64,000 nt of DNA from Nocardia arthritidis (GCF_011801145.1 NZ_CP046172.1:1426001-1490000); one strand, 5' to 3'; counted from the stretch's first letter, positions 11,299 through 21,898 are shown. Notes: a model not told the origin generated them from the letters alone. Translations and numbers: made by a program.

Positions 11299-12633
11299 TC
11301 ACTCCACCCGCTTCTGCAACAAATCGACCACCGTCTCCAGCGCCGCCGAGTTCCGCCGCACGCTCTCGCCCACCAGACCCACCTCCGACGCCAACCCATC
11401 CAGCCTGTTGTCGACGTTGTAGAGCCTGGAGCCCATACCCTCGAGTCGGGCGTCGACATCCTCGAGTCGAATATTCACCCCTCCGAGGTGGGCGCTCACT
11501 CCTTCGAGGCCGGTGCTCATGTCATCGAGGCGGGTGTTCACTCCACCGAGACGGATGTCTACTTCTCCGAGTCTGGTGCCCATGCCGTTGAGTCGGGTGT
11601 CGACGTCTTCGAGTTGGGTGTTCACCCCTGCGAGGTGGGTGTCTACTCCTTCGAGACGGGTGCCTACTTCTCCGAGATGAGTGCCCACTCCCTCGAGTCG
11701 AGTGTCGACCTCTCCGAGCCGACCGTTCACCCCTTCGAGTCGGGTATCCAACCCGTCGAGCCTCGAGTCGATCCCTTCGAGTCGGGTGCCGAATCCGTCG
11801 AGCCTGGAGTCCATCCCCTCGATCCGGGTGCCGAATCCGTCGAGCCTGGAGTCCATCCCCTCGATCCGGGTGCCGAATCCGTCGAGCCTGGAGTCCATCC
11901 CCTCGAGTCGGGTACCGAACCCGTCGAGCCTCGAGCCCATCCCGTCGAGCCGGGCGTCCATGCTGTCGAGCCTGGAGTCCGTACCGTTGAGCCTCGCCGC
12001 AAGCTGATCCAGCTGATGCGCATGCTGCCGATGCGCGGCCAGCAGCAGCCCGAACTGCCGACCGGACGTCTTCGCCAGCCGCCGGAGCCGCATATCGATG
12101 CTTCTGGACGCACAATCGACCCTGTCGACCTTGCCATCGAGATTATCGACCCGCTCGTCGAGGCGACCGACTTGTTCGCCGAGTCCACCGACCTGCTCGC
12201 CGAGTCCACTGACTTGTTGGCCGAGTCCACCGACCTGCTCGCCGAGTCCACTGACTTGTTGGCCGAGTCCACCGACCCGCTCGTCGAGTTGACCGACTTG
12301 TTGGCCGAGTCCACTGACTTGTTGGCCGAGTCCACCGACTTGTTGGCCGAGTCCACCGACCCGTTCGTCGAGTTGACCGACTTGTTGGCCGAGTCCACTG
12401 ACTTGTTGGCCGAGTCCACCGACCTGCTCGCCGAGTCCACCGACTTGTTCGCGGAGTTGACCGACCTGTTTATCGAGGCGACCGAAGCCTTCGCCGACAT
12501 TGCTGCCGAGCTGACGGACCTCCTCACCTAGTTCCTTTACCCGCGCGTTGGTCTCATCCGAAAGCTCGTACAAACCATCGACGTCGCCGCGCAACTGACT
12601 CGTGACGCGGTCCTTGTGCTCTGAATTCCCCAT
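11299..12633 (-). CDS. Long repetitive coiled-coil protein
   Basis: About 444 residues, nearly all in seven-residue repeats. The N-terminal third is built of units such as LGQQVGQLDERVGG; the C-terminal half is built of units such as MDSRLDGFGTRIEG. It ends in a short non-repetitive helix (ESVRRNSAALETVVDLLQKRVE). Hydrophobic positions are spaced every 3-4 residues, so a long rod-like oligomer is expected. No signal peptide or membrane segment is evident from the ATG at 12633; in-frame GTG and TTG codons upstream (to 12663) would add a short hydrophobic stretch. I do not recognise a function. Confidence 0.75.
   Translation of the reverse strand: MGNSEHKDRVTSQLRGDVDGLYELSDETNARVKELGEEVRQLGSNVGEGFGRLDKQVGQLREQVGGLGEQVGGLGQQVSGLGQQVGQLDERVGGLGQQVGGLGQQVSGLGQQVGQLDERVGGLGQQVSGLGEQVGGLGQQVSGLGEQVGGLGEQVGRLDERVDNLDGKVDRVDCASRSIDMRLRRLAKTSGRQFGLLLAAHRQHAHQLDQLAARLNGTDSRLDSMDARLDGMGSRLDGFGTRLEGMDSRLDGFGTRIEGMDSRLDGFGTRIEGMDSRLDGFGTRLEGIDSRLDGLDTRLEGVNGRLGEVDTRLEGVGTHLGEVGTRLEGVDTHLAGVNTQLEDVDTRLNGMGTRLGEVDIRLGGVNTRLDDMSTGLEGVSAHLGGVNIRLEDVDARLEGMGSRLYNVDNRLDGLASEVGLVGESVRRNSAALETVVDLLQKRVE
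11460..12480. repeat. In-gene tandem repeats of 21 and 42 bp
   Basis: The coding sequence consists of degenerate 21-bp units. Near 11787-11912 there are three almost exact 42-bp copies, and near 12170-12440 runs of units with the core TTGGCCGAGTCCACCGAC. Such arrays are prone to copy-number change. Confidence 0.85.
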
Positions 12634-12729
12634 GGCCGCAACGGTAATGGCGCCCACAAGCAATATCGACCCGGTTATGCAAATTGTGGATGACTCGCTG
12701 ACCTGTGGATATCCCGCGTGTCAGATAGA

Positions 12730-13281
12730 TCATCGACTCGGCGGGGCCAGCAGTGGACGGTGCGACATGATCTGCTGCGCCCGCCTGTCGAGCCGCCCCT
12801 TGCGCGCTGCCAACCGTTGGTATTCGGTCTCGAGAAATCGGTCTTTGTCATCGAGCCGCGCCAACTCATCGGCCAACGCACGCATCTGTGGTGCGAACAT
12901 CGCGGTGCGTCGTCGGGAAGCGCTGGTTCGATCCTGCAGCCGTCTGTATTCGAGGGTGACTTCCGCGCCTCGGCCGAGCAGCTTTTCGATGCGGTAAGCC
13001 ATGAGATTCAAATGCTCGTCGATCAGTTTCGAGTCGGCTTCGACCCCTGCCGTCAGCAGCTGGAATTGCTCGACTGGGCAGTCGGCTTGCCGCTGTGTGG
13101 CGGTGATCGTCGCCAGCCTGCGGCCGATCCGCCGCTGTGGTCCCCGAAGTCGCAGTGCCACCATGCCCGCCGTCCGGATTGCCGCGTCGTACTGCGCGCT
13201 GACGGTGTCCGCGCGGCCATGAAGCGTGCCGATATCCCCACGCAGGCGTGCGATCGTTAGTTCGAACTCCTGAATTCCCAT
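12730..13281 (-). CDS. Helical hypothetical protein, coiled coil
   Basis: A 183-residue, charged, Arg-rich protein made of long predicted helices, with no signal peptide or membrane segment. The ATG at 13281 opens MGIQEFELTIARLRGDIGTL; longer upstream reading would run into the neighbouring hydrolase gene and looks artificial. It lies upstream of the repetitive coiled-coil gene on the same strand with a 96-bp gap, so the two may be co-transcribed. I do not recognise the family. Confidence 0.65.
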   Translation of the reverse strand: MGIQEFELTIARLRGDIGTLHGRADTVSAQYDAAIRTAGMVALRLRGPQRRIGRRLATITATQRQADCPVEQFQLLTAGVEADSKLIDEHLNLMAYRIEKLLGRGAEVTLEYRRLQDRTSASRRRTAMFAPQMRALADELARLDDKDRFLETEYQRLAARKGRLDRRAQQIMSHRPLLAPPSR

Positions 13282-13370
13282 GCGCGGCAACGTACTCGAC
13301 CGTGCGGAACGAAACGCCGAGCAAATGCGACACTCGGACGACTCGCCAGCTGTGGGCGAAATCCCGCGTG

Positions 13371-14246
13371 TCAGACCGCGCGGAGGCGGGTGCGGCTGGC
13401 GTAGACGTGTTCGGCGATGAGGGTGGCGATGCGGTCGGGGGCCTCCAGCATCGGAATGTGGCCTACGCCGTTGATGAGGATGCGGTCGGCGGAGTCGGGG
13501 AGTTCGCGCAGGTAGCGGCGGGCGAAGGCGCGGTTGGGGATGATGCGGTCGAATTCGCACAGCAGCAGGCGGACCGGGGTGGTCAGGGTGGACAGGTCGC
13601 CGACGCCTTGGGCGCGGAAACTGCCGAGGATGAACGGCAGCATGGCCGGGCAGTGCATGGTCGCGGTGATCATGGCGGCGACCTCGCGGCGCGGCACGGC
13701 GCCTGCGTTCTTACTCAGCGCGAGCAGGGCGAAACGCTGGACCAGGAAGTTGTCGGCCACGAAATCGCCGAGCCGCTTGCCGATTTCGATGATCGGCACC
13801 AGCGACAGGAACTTGAGGCCGACCCGCAGCTGGTTGATCGACGGGAAGGTCCAGCCACCCGCGGGTGCGATCATCGTCAGCGTGCGTGCCCGGCCGCGCC
13901 TGGCCAATTCGACGCCGAGCCAGCCACCCAGCGAATTCCCCGCGATATGGCAGGTGCGCCAGCCCATTTCGTCGAGCTGGTCCTCGATCCGGTCGGCCAG
14001 CGTCTCGATGTCCACCGACCACCGGTCCACCGGTTCGCCACCCCAGTGCCCGGCCAGCGCGGGCGCGTACACCTCGCAGTGTGAGGCCAGCCGCAGCGCC
14101 GACTGCTCCCAGCAGTGCGGCGAGAGCATGAATCCGTGCAGGAGGAGAAGCGGATCGCCCGACCCCACATGAAGTGCCTTGATGGGTTTCGGCCTGGCGG
14201 GAACCCGTTCGGCGGCGGCGGGGGACTTGGTGGTGGGTGACTTCAT
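13371..14246 (-). CDS. Alpha/beta hydrolase
   Basis: A 291-residue alpha/beta hydrolase. It has an oxyanion-side HGF (near residue 37), the nucleophile elbow GNSLGG with Ser105, an acid in CEFDRIIP and the catalytic His in GVGHIPM near the C-terminus. The ATG at 14246 is chosen because aggaaggg lies at good distance. The first 20 residues are Lys/Pro-rich and not a signal peptide. The substrate cannot be told; the family includes esterases, C-C hydrolases and haloperoxidase-like enzymes. It is divergent from the exonuclease III gene. Confidence 0.85.
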   Translation of the reverse strand: MKSPTTKSPAAAERVPARPKPIKALHVGSGDPLLLLHGFMLSPHCWEQSALRLASHCEVYAPALAGHWGGEPVDRWSVDIETLADRIEDQLDEMGWRTCHIAGNSLGGWLGVELARRGRARTLTMIAPAGGWTFPSINQLRVGLKFLSLVPIIEIGKRLGDFVADNFLVQRFALLALSKNAGAVPRREVAAMITATMHCPAMLPFILGSFRAQGVGDLSTLTTPVRLLLCEFDRIIPNRAFARRYLRELPDSADRILINGVGHIPMLEAPDRIATLIAEHVYASRTRLRAV

Positions 14247-14313
14247 CGTCTGCACCCTTCCTGGACGGCGATGTCCGGGGCGATTCATCTGACCAGCATT
14301 GTACGGTCGTCAG

Positions 14314-15102
14314 GTGCCGCAAATCATCTCGACAGTGAACGTGAACGGTGTCCGCGCTGCCACGGGCAAGACCGGTAAGGGAATGCTCGAGTGGCTCGCG
14401 GTCACCGAGGCCGACGTCATCTGCATTCAGGAGACCCGAGCCACCGACGAGCAAACCCGGACCGCGCTGGCCCCGGCCCTCGACGCGGGCTGGCATCTGG
14501 CGCGTGCGGAACCGGGGCTGAAGGGCCGGGCCGGCGTCGGGATACTGTCCAGGCGGGAGCCGCGCGCGATCCGGATCGGTTTCGGCAGTGCCGAATTCGA
14601 CGGCGCGGCCCGCTACGTCGAGGCCGAATTCGACGACGTCACCGTCGCCAGCGTGTACGTGCACACCGGCGAGGCGGATACCCCGATGCAGGACGAGAAG
14701 TACCGGTTCCTGCACGAGCTCGGCGCCCACCTGAAAGCGCAGACGCGGGACTTCGTGATCTGCGGCGACTGGAATGTCGCGCACACCGAACTCGATATCA
14801 AGAACTGGAAGGGCAATCTGAAGAACGCCGGATTCCTGCCCGGCGAGCGGGCCTGGGTGGACGACATCCTGGCCGCCGGCTACGTCGACGTGGTGCGCAC
14901 CCTGCATCCCGGCGTGGCAGGCCCGTACAGCTGGTGGTCGTATCGCGGCCGCGCATACGACAACGACGCGGGCTGGCGCATCGATTACCAGCTGGCCCGC
15001 GGTGATATCGCGGGCCGGGCCAAGCAGGCGGTGGTGGAGCGGGCGGCGACGTATGCGCTGCGCTGGTCGGACCATGCGCCGGTGACGGTGCAGTACCGAT
15101 GA
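14314..15102 (+). CDS. xthA: Exodeoxyribonuclease III (AP endonuclease)
   Basis: A 262-residue endonuclease/exonuclease/phosphatase-fold enzyme that incises abasic sites and trims 3' ends in base-excision repair. Visible catalytic motifs are NVNGVRA, QETRA, GDWNVAHTELDIKN and the C-terminal RWSDHAPV. The GTG at 14314 is favoured as start because the conserved strand IISTVNVNG follows closely; a TTG at 14299 is possible. The stop overlaps the start of the RNase gene in ATGA, giving an operon of DNA repair enzyme, secreted RNase and barstar. Confidence 0.92.
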   Translation: MPQIISTVNVNGVRAATGKTGKGMLEWLAVTEADVICIQETRATDEQTRTALAPALDAGWHLARAEPGLKGRAGVGILSRREPRAIRIGFGSAEFDGAARYVEAEFDDVTVASVYVHTGEADTPMQDEKYRFLHELGAHLKAQTRDFVICGDWNVAHTELDIKNWKGNLKNAGFLPGERAWVDDILAAGYVDVVRTLHPGVAGPYSWWSYRGRAYDNDAGWRIDYQLARGDIAGRAKQAVVERAATYALRWSDHAPVTVQYR

Positions 15103-15572
15103 GCCCCAAGCTGATTCGGGCGCTCGCGGTGGTGGGCACGGTGGCGGTCGTCGCCCTGCTCGCGGTGCTCGCGCTGCGCGGCAACGGCGGCAGCAACGAT
15201 CCGGTGGCCGCCTCGCTGACCAAATCGGCGCGGGCCACCACCACCCAGGCCAGGCCGGTGGAGGCGAGTCCGCCCGCGACGCGCGCCCCGGGCGTTCCCG
15301 ACCGCGCGTACGCGACCCTGCGCGAGATAGATGCGGGCCGCTGGCCGGATTCGGCGAACGCACCCGGCACCAAGGGCGGCGATCCGTGGATGAATCGGGC
15401 GGGCACGCTGCCCGCGAAGGACGCCGCGGGCAAGGCGATCACCTACCGAGAGTGGGATGTGAACCCGAAGCAGCGCGGGCAGACCAGGGATGCCGAGCGC
15501 ATCGTCACCGGCAGCGACGGCTCCGCCTGGTATACCGGTGATCATTACCAAACCTTCACGAGGATGCGCTGA
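15099..15572 (+). CDS. Secreted or membrane-anchored guanyl-specific ribonuclease (RNase Sa/barnase family)
   Basis: A 157-residue protein with an N-terminal hydrophobic segment (about residues 7-27: signal peptide or anchor), a Thr/Pro/Ala linker, and a microbial ribonuclease domain from about residue 70. The RNase Sa catalytic residues are all present: Glu118 in YREWDV, Arg134 in AERIVTG and His149 in YTGDHYQTF. It should cleave RNA after G. It overlaps xthA by 4 bp and the barstar gene by 1 bp, so synthesis of toxin and inhibitor is coupled. Confidence 0.88.
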   Translation: MSPKLIRALAVVGTVAVVALLAVLALRGNGGSNDPVAASLTKSARATTTQARPVEASPPATRAPGVPDRAYATLREIDAGRWPDSANAPGTKGGDPWMNRAGTLPAKDAAGKAITYREWDVNPKQRGQTRDAERIVTGSDGSAWYTGDHYQTFTRMR

Positions 15573-16048
15573 TGCCGATCTCGCTGTCCCGGTTCCTCGC
15601 TCGCTCCGTTGATACGAAAGCTGCTGCCGGGGAGCATAATTCGCCGGTGCTTGGGGCGCTCGCGGTCGGCGCCGCCGAGCTCGGCGCCGTTCGCTTCGGC
15701 GTGCCGCCGGACTACCTCGTCCGCGAATTGCGCGCCGCCAAGATGACCACCGTCGCCGGTGTTTTCGACGAGTTCGCCGCCGCCTTCCAATTCCCGTACT
15801 ACTTCGGCGCCAACAAGGACGCGTTCGACGAATGCCTGCGCGACCTCGATGAATTCGTCGGGACCGCCGCCGGATACGTTGCGGTGGTCCGGGATTCGGC
15901 CCGCTTGCTGGCCGACGCGCCCGGCGAGCGCGGCTGGTTCGTCGACGCTATGCGCGACTGCGCCGACTACTGGGCCGCGAAAGGTATCGCGTTTCGCGTT
16001 GTGCTGCAGGGTGAATCGCCGCTGGCGGACGTGCGGCTGACCAACTAG
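15572..16048 (+). CDS. Barstar family ribonuclease inhibitor
   Basis: A 158-residue barstar-like protein, longer than barstar itself (about 90), with an N-terminal extension of about 55 residues. The core FDEFAAAFQFPYYFGANKDA and the following CLRDLDEF match the barstar helix that blocks the RNase active site. It starts in TGATG at the stop of the RNase gene, the expected order for a nuclease and its cytoplasmic immunity protein. Confidence 0.88.
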   Translation: MPISLSRFLARSVDTKAAAGEHNSPVLGALAVGAAELGAVRFGVPPDYLVRELRAAKMTTVAGVFDEFAAAFQFPYYFGANKDAFDECLRDLDEFVGTAAGYVAVVRDSARLLADAPGERGWFVDAMRDCADYWAAKGIAFRVVLQGESPLADVRLTN

Positions 16049-16108
16049 CCCTGTGCCGGAGTCCCAACCGGTGCCGCGACCCAGCTCGGCCGGACCTCGA
16101 CACCGGGC

Positions 16109-16582
16109 CTAGGCCGAATGCGGTCCGGGATGCCCGTTCGTCAGGTATTCCACGAACGCCTGATTGTGCAGCGCCCATTCGGACCGCCTACGGCGCACCA
16201 GCTCGATCGCGTCGGCCACCGGATAACCGAGCCGCCCCAAAGCACCCGCGACGACGAGCCCGGACCGGTTGTAGCCGTATTCGCAGCGGACCAGCACGCG
16301 TCGACCGGAATCGACCGCCCCCGCGGTCAATTCGGCGAGACGGAAAACCTCGTCCAGTTGCTCGGGCAGGAGCGGGCGGTCCGGGATGTTCAGGTAGTGG
16401 TGTTCGACGTCGGTCCCCGGACCGTGCCCCTCGCGTTGGAAAAGGCTGACCACCACGTCGAATTCGGCGCGCACCACCACCGGAACGCCGCCGCGGACCC
16501 AGTGGCCGCCCATGGACAGCCCCCCGACGATCTCGTTCCATGGTTCGTCCGCCATCGGTGCGGGCCCGATTCTGGTCACCAT
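16109..16582 (-). CDS. Dual-specificity/tyrosine phosphatase-like protein
   Basis: A 157-residue small phosphatase with the P-loop signature CEYGYNRSG (Cys100, Arg106; CX5R). A general acid may lie in the stretch around IPDRPLLP. The start ATG at 16582 follows ggaggtggg. The family dephosphorylates phosphoproteins or small phosphorylated molecules, and the target here is unknown. It converges on the barstar gene. Confidence 0.8.
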   Translation of the reverse strand: MVTRIGPAPMADEPWNEIVGGLSMGGHWVRGGVPVVVRAEFDVVVSLFQREGHGPGTDVEHHYLNIPDRPLLPEQLDEVFRLAELTAGAVDSGRRVLVRCEYGYNRSGLVVAGALGRLGYPVADAIELVRRRRSEWALHNQAFVEYLTNGHPGPHSA

Positions 16583-16664
16583 ATGTGCACCCACCTCCGC
16601 CGACGAGTCTACGGCGCACCGGGATCGGCCGGCTGGCTCGCGAGAACCGCTGCGCGACTTGTTT

Positions 16665-17306
16665 TCACCCGCGCCGGATGCGCTGCGCGAGATCCTCGCC
16701 GAGCAGCACAAAGACGTCGGTGGTGTGCTCGATCAGCTCGTCACGCGACAGCGGCAGATCGTTGCGCAGCCATGCGGTGAGGGTTTGCACCAGCCCACCG
16801 ACCAGGTAGGTGGCGCGGAAGTCGATGACGGGATCGGGTTCCGGGTCGGAGATCTCGTAGAAGTCGATGCCTTCCGCCGCCACCATCTTGGCGAACATCA
16901 GGACCGTCTGATCGGTGCGGGCCCGCAGCTCGGGCGTCGACATCCCGGCGATGAGCGCGACCTTGGCCTTGCGCGGATCGTCGGTGAGCAGGTGGATGCC
17001 CGCGGCGATCACCGCATGCGCCTTGGCCCTGGTCTCCGCGGGCGCGTCGCGCAGTGCGGCGATGATGGTGGTCGCGAGTTCCTCGACGATCCGGTCGATG
17101 AGCCCGGACAGCACGGCCTCACGGCTGTCGAAGCTCTCGTAGTAGTAGCGCTCGTTGAGTCCGGCCTGCGCGCACAAGCCGGAGACGGTCAGCTTGGCCA
17201 GACCCTGTGTGCCAACGATTTCCAGCGCGGCGTCCAACAGTGCGCTTCGCCGTTGCGCGCGGCGCTCGGCCGCGGAAACCCCACCATAAGTCCGTTGCCC
17301 CGTCAC
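16665..17306 (-). CDS. TetR family transcriptional regulator
   Basis: About 213 residues from the GTG at 17306. The helix-turn-helix lies at about residues 15-60, with LTVSGLCAQAGLNERYYYESF as recognition region, and the C-terminus is helical. It is divergent from the DUF2236 gene. An inverted repeat with 9-bp arms (17330-17355) and a third half-site at 17313-17321 lie between the two starts, so it very probably represses that gene and itself. Confidence 0.85.
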   Translation of the reverse strand: MTGQRTYGGVSAAERRAQRRSALLDAALEIVGTQGLAKLTVSGLCAQAGLNERYYYESFDSREAVLSGLIDRIVEELATTIIAALRDAPAETRAKAHAVIAAGIHLLTDDPRKAKVALIAGMSTPELRARTDQTVLMFAKMVAAEGIDFYEISDPEPDPVIDFRATYLVGGLVQTLTAWLRNDLPLSRDELIEHTTDVFVLLGEDLAQRIRRG

Positions 17307-17312
17307 AAGTCG

Positions 17313-17355
17313 ATTCTGGCACGGGCACAATTCTGGCAGAGTCTATTGCCAGAAT
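17313..17355. promoter_or_regulatory. TetR operator: inverted repeat plus extra half-site
   Basis: Half-sites ATTCTGGCA at 17313-17321 and 17330-17338, and TGCCAGAAT at 17347-17355. The last two form a perfect 9-bp inverted repeat with an 8-bp spacer between divergent genes. Confidence 0.75.
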
Positions 17356-17405
17356 CGCCGCAGTGCGGGACGCTGATACCGGATGGTCTCGACGAGGAGG
17401 CGACT

Positions 17406-19395
<1,990 letters not shown>

Positions 19396-19450
19396 ACGTT
19401 GGCGGCCTGGGCCGGTCGGCGCCTGCGAGGCTCTGCAGAGGGGCGAACAG

Positions 19451-20470
19451 GTGCAGCTGATTGACAATGTCAAGGCCAAGATCGAGCGGTGGATCCAGGC
19501 GCATCCGTGGCTGGATCACCTCGTCCGCGCCGGTGGGCGCTATCAGCGTCAGCGCGGGGACTACTACGCGGCGGGAATCACGTATTTCACTGTGCTGTCG
19601 CTGTTTCCATTGCTGATGGTGGGTTTCTCGATCGCGGGATTCGTGCTGTCGCACAATCCGGATCTGCTGCGGCAGATGCAGCACAAGGTCATCGACAATA
19701 TCCCCGGTTCGCTGGGCGGTCAGCTCAACGACCTGATCAATCAGGCCGTCGCGTCGCGCACCAGCGTCGGGGTGATCGGTCTGCTCGGCGGGGTCTACGC
19801 CGGGCTCGGCTGGATGGCCAACCTGCGGGCCGCGCTCACCGAGCAGTGGGAACAGAAGACGCCGGAACGCAATTGGTTTCTCGGCAAGCTGTCCGACCTC
19901 GGCGCGCTGATCGGGCTCGGGCTCGCGTTGACACTGTCGCTGGGGTTGTCCGCGGTGGCGTCGAGCACCTTGGGTGCGCGCCTGCTGATTTCGGCGGGGC
20001 TCTCGCACGCGCCGGGGGCCAGGCTGCTGCTGGTGCTGCTGTCGACTCTGCTTGCGCTGCTGTCGAGTTGGGCGGTGTTCGCCTGGATCATCGCCCGGCT
20101 GCCCCGCGAACCGGTCACCCTGGCCAGCGCCGCCAAGGCGGCGTTGATCGCGGCGGTGATCTTCGAGATCTTCAAGCAGATCGCGTCGTTCTATCTGCAG
20201 ATCGTGCTGCGCAGCCCGGCGGGGGCCGCCTTCGGATCGATCATCGGGTTGATGGTGTTCAGCTACATCACTTACCGGATCATCCTTTTCGCCACCGCAT
20301 GGGCCGCCACCGCCGCGGAGAACATGCGCGAGGCCGATATTCCGCCGCCGGGTGCGGCGATCATCCGGCCGCGGGTGAGCGTGCGCGATCTGTCCATGGG
20401 CGCGGGCGCGGCCTTCTTCGGCGCGGGCGCGCTCGCGACGCTCGTGCTCACGTTCTTCCGGCGGCGGTGA
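19451..20470 (+). CDS. yhjD: YhjD/YihY family inner membrane protein
   Basis: A 339-residue integral membrane protein with about six hydrophobic segments between residues 45 and 290 plus one at the C-terminus (about 315-335). Typical family stretches are YYAAGITYFTVLSLFPLLM and SPAGAAFGSIIGLMVFSYIT. The GTG at 19451 follows gaggggcg. The gene corresponds in position and type to Rv3335c next to trpS. Family members have been linked to envelope lipid transport, but the role here is not established. Confidence 0.88.
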   Translation: MQLIDNVKAKIERWIQAHPWLDHLVRAGGRYQRQRGDYYAAGITYFTVLSLFPLLMVGFSIAGFVLSHNPDLLRQMQHKVIDNIPGSLGGQLNDLINQAVASRTSVGVIGLLGGVYAGLGWMANLRAALTEQWEQKTPERNWFLGKLSDLGALIGLGLALTLSLGLSAVASSTLGARLLISAGLSHAPGARLLLVLLSTLLALLSSWAVFAWIIARLPREPVTLASAAKAALIAAVIFEIFKQIASFYLQIVLRSPAGAAFGSIIGLMVFSYITYRIILFATAWAATAAENMREADIPPPGAAIIRPRVSVRDLSMGAGAAFFGAGALATLVLTFFRRR

Positions 20471-20479
20471 GGTAATCCG

Positions 20480-21751
20480 TTATCGCCGTTGGCGATTCAC
20501 CTGCCGGGCGCCGAGCAGGAATACCAGCACCAGGATGATGCCGCCGATGATCAGCAGGGTGCGGATGCCGCTGTGGTTGCCGTGTTCGGCCGGTTGCCGG
20601 TCGGCCTGGTCGTCGCTTCTCGCCGGCGGGGAGGCAAGCGGCACACCGGTTTCGGCCGCCTGCGCACCGGTGTCGGGCAGTTTGCCGACCGAGGCGTCCT
20701 TGGGCAGCGCGAAGCCGTAGTCGAGCAGTCGCGCCGCCTGCTCCCACGGGCGCAGCGGCTGCACATCGGCCTTCAGCAGCGTCACCGCGAGCCTGCGGCC
20801 GTTGCGCTGCGCGCCCGCGACGAAGGTTTGGCGCGCGTCGTCGGTGTAGCCGGTTTTGCCGCCGAGCGCGCCGTCGTATTCGTAGAGCAGATGGTTGTCG
20901 TTGGCGATGGCGAATCCGGGATGGTCCTTGTCGTCCGGATTCTTCGGATCCTTCGGATATCCGGGAAAGTCGACCTGCTCGGTGTGGATGATCTGGGCGA
21001 ACAGCGGGATGGTCATGGCCTCGCGGAACAGCACCGACAGGTCGTATGCCGAGGTGCTCATCCCGGGGCCGTCCAGGCCGGACGGGGTGGCCGCGCGGGT
21101 GTCCAACGCGCGCAACGATTTCGCCAGCGCGTTCATCTTCCCGACGGTCGCCGCGTCGCCGCCGAGCTGGGCCGCGATGGCGTGTGCGGCGTCATTGCCC
21201 GAGCACATGATCAGCGCCTGCATCAGTTGCCGATTGGTGTATCGGCCGCCGGGGCCCATGCCGACCCGGGTGCCGTCCGCGTTCGCGTCCTCCTGGGTGC
21301 CGGTGACCACCTTGTCGAGGTCGAGGTTGCGCAGCGCGATCGTGGCGAGCAGCACCTTGATGGTGCTCGCGGGCCGGTAGCGGCCGTGCGGATCCTTGGC
21401 GGCGAGCACCTGTCCGGTGTCCAGGTCCGAAACCACCCACGCGGTCGCCGAAATGTCCTGTGGCACCGGCGGTGCGCTCGCCGGTACGACGAGGCCGCAT
21501 TCGCCCATCCTGGTGCCGCCGATCGGCGGCGACGGGATCGACAGCGGTCTGGGCGCGGACTGCCCGGGCGTCGGGACCTCCGATTCGTCGATCGGTGACG
21601 GCGGGGCCGACTTCTGCGGGCAGCCGTCGGTATTCGGGGTGGTGAACGGCGTCGTCGTGGTCGGCGGCGCGGCGAGTACCGGCGGTGCGGCGAGCATCAG
21701 CGCGGCGCCGGCGCAGACGGCGGCTAGGAGGCGTGGATCCCGGGTTTTCAT
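20480..21751 (-). CDS. dacB: D-alanyl-D-alanine carboxypeptidase (DacB1-like)
   Basis: A 423-residue penicillin-binding protein of the S11 family. It has an N-terminal signal peptide (about 1-28), a Pro/Thr linker, active-site Ser129-x-x-Lys132, SGN at 184-186, KTG at 299-301, and a C-terminal membrane anchor (about 396-416) before a basic tail. It trims the terminal D-Ala of peptidoglycan stems outside the membrane. It converges on yhjD with a 9-bp gap, consistent with the dacB1 neighbourhood of mycobacteria. Confidence 0.93.
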   Translation of the reverse strand: MKTRDPRLLAAVCAGAALMLAAPPVLAAPPTTTTPFTTPNTDGCPQKSAPPSPIDESEVPTPGQSAPRPLSIPSPPIGGTRMGECGLVVPASAPPVPQDISATAWVVSDLDTGQVLAAKDPHGRYRPASTIKVLLATIALRNLDLDKVVTGTQEDANADGTRVGMGPGGRYTNRQLMQALIMCSGNDAAHAIAAQLGGDAATVGKMNALAKSLRALDTRAATPSGLDGPGMSTSAYDLSVLFREAMTIPLFAQIIHTEQVDFPGYPKDPKNPDDKDHPGFAIANDNHLLYEYDGALGGKTGYTDDARQTFVAGAQRNGRRLAVTLLKADVQPLRPWEQAARLLDYGFALPKDASVGKLPDTGAQAAETGVPLASPPARSDDQADRQPAEHGNHSGIRTLLIIGGIILVLVFLLGARQVNRQRR

Positions 21752-21833
21752 CGCGGTCGAGCGTAATGGGCACGGCCGGTTGTGGCCGGTCGACAGACGG
21801 TACGGGGCGGTCGGCCCGGTCCTGAAAGCGGTG

Positions 21834-21884
21834 TTGACATCATCTATCTAATGAGAGAAGCTCTCAAGTAGTAGAAACTCTCAT
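21834..21884. promoter_or_regulatory. Promoter/operator region of MFS-TetR operon
   Basis: TTGACA at 21834-21839 resembles a -35 box; no clear -10 could be placed. TGAGAG (21852-21857) and CTCTCA (21861-21866) form an inverted repeat, and a further half-site CTCTCAT lies at 21878-21884, just before the ribosome site. It is the likely operator for the TetR protein encoded at the operon's end. Confidence 0.5.
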
Positions 21885-21898
21885 TTTAAGGAGAGGTT

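Noticed and set aside
11488..12531. Long plus-strand open frame rich in Glu/Ser/Thr opposite the coiled-coil gene
   Set aside because: It is the mirror of the 21-bp repeats. Any repeat unit free of stops on both strands gives an open antisense frame, and it has no ribosome site.
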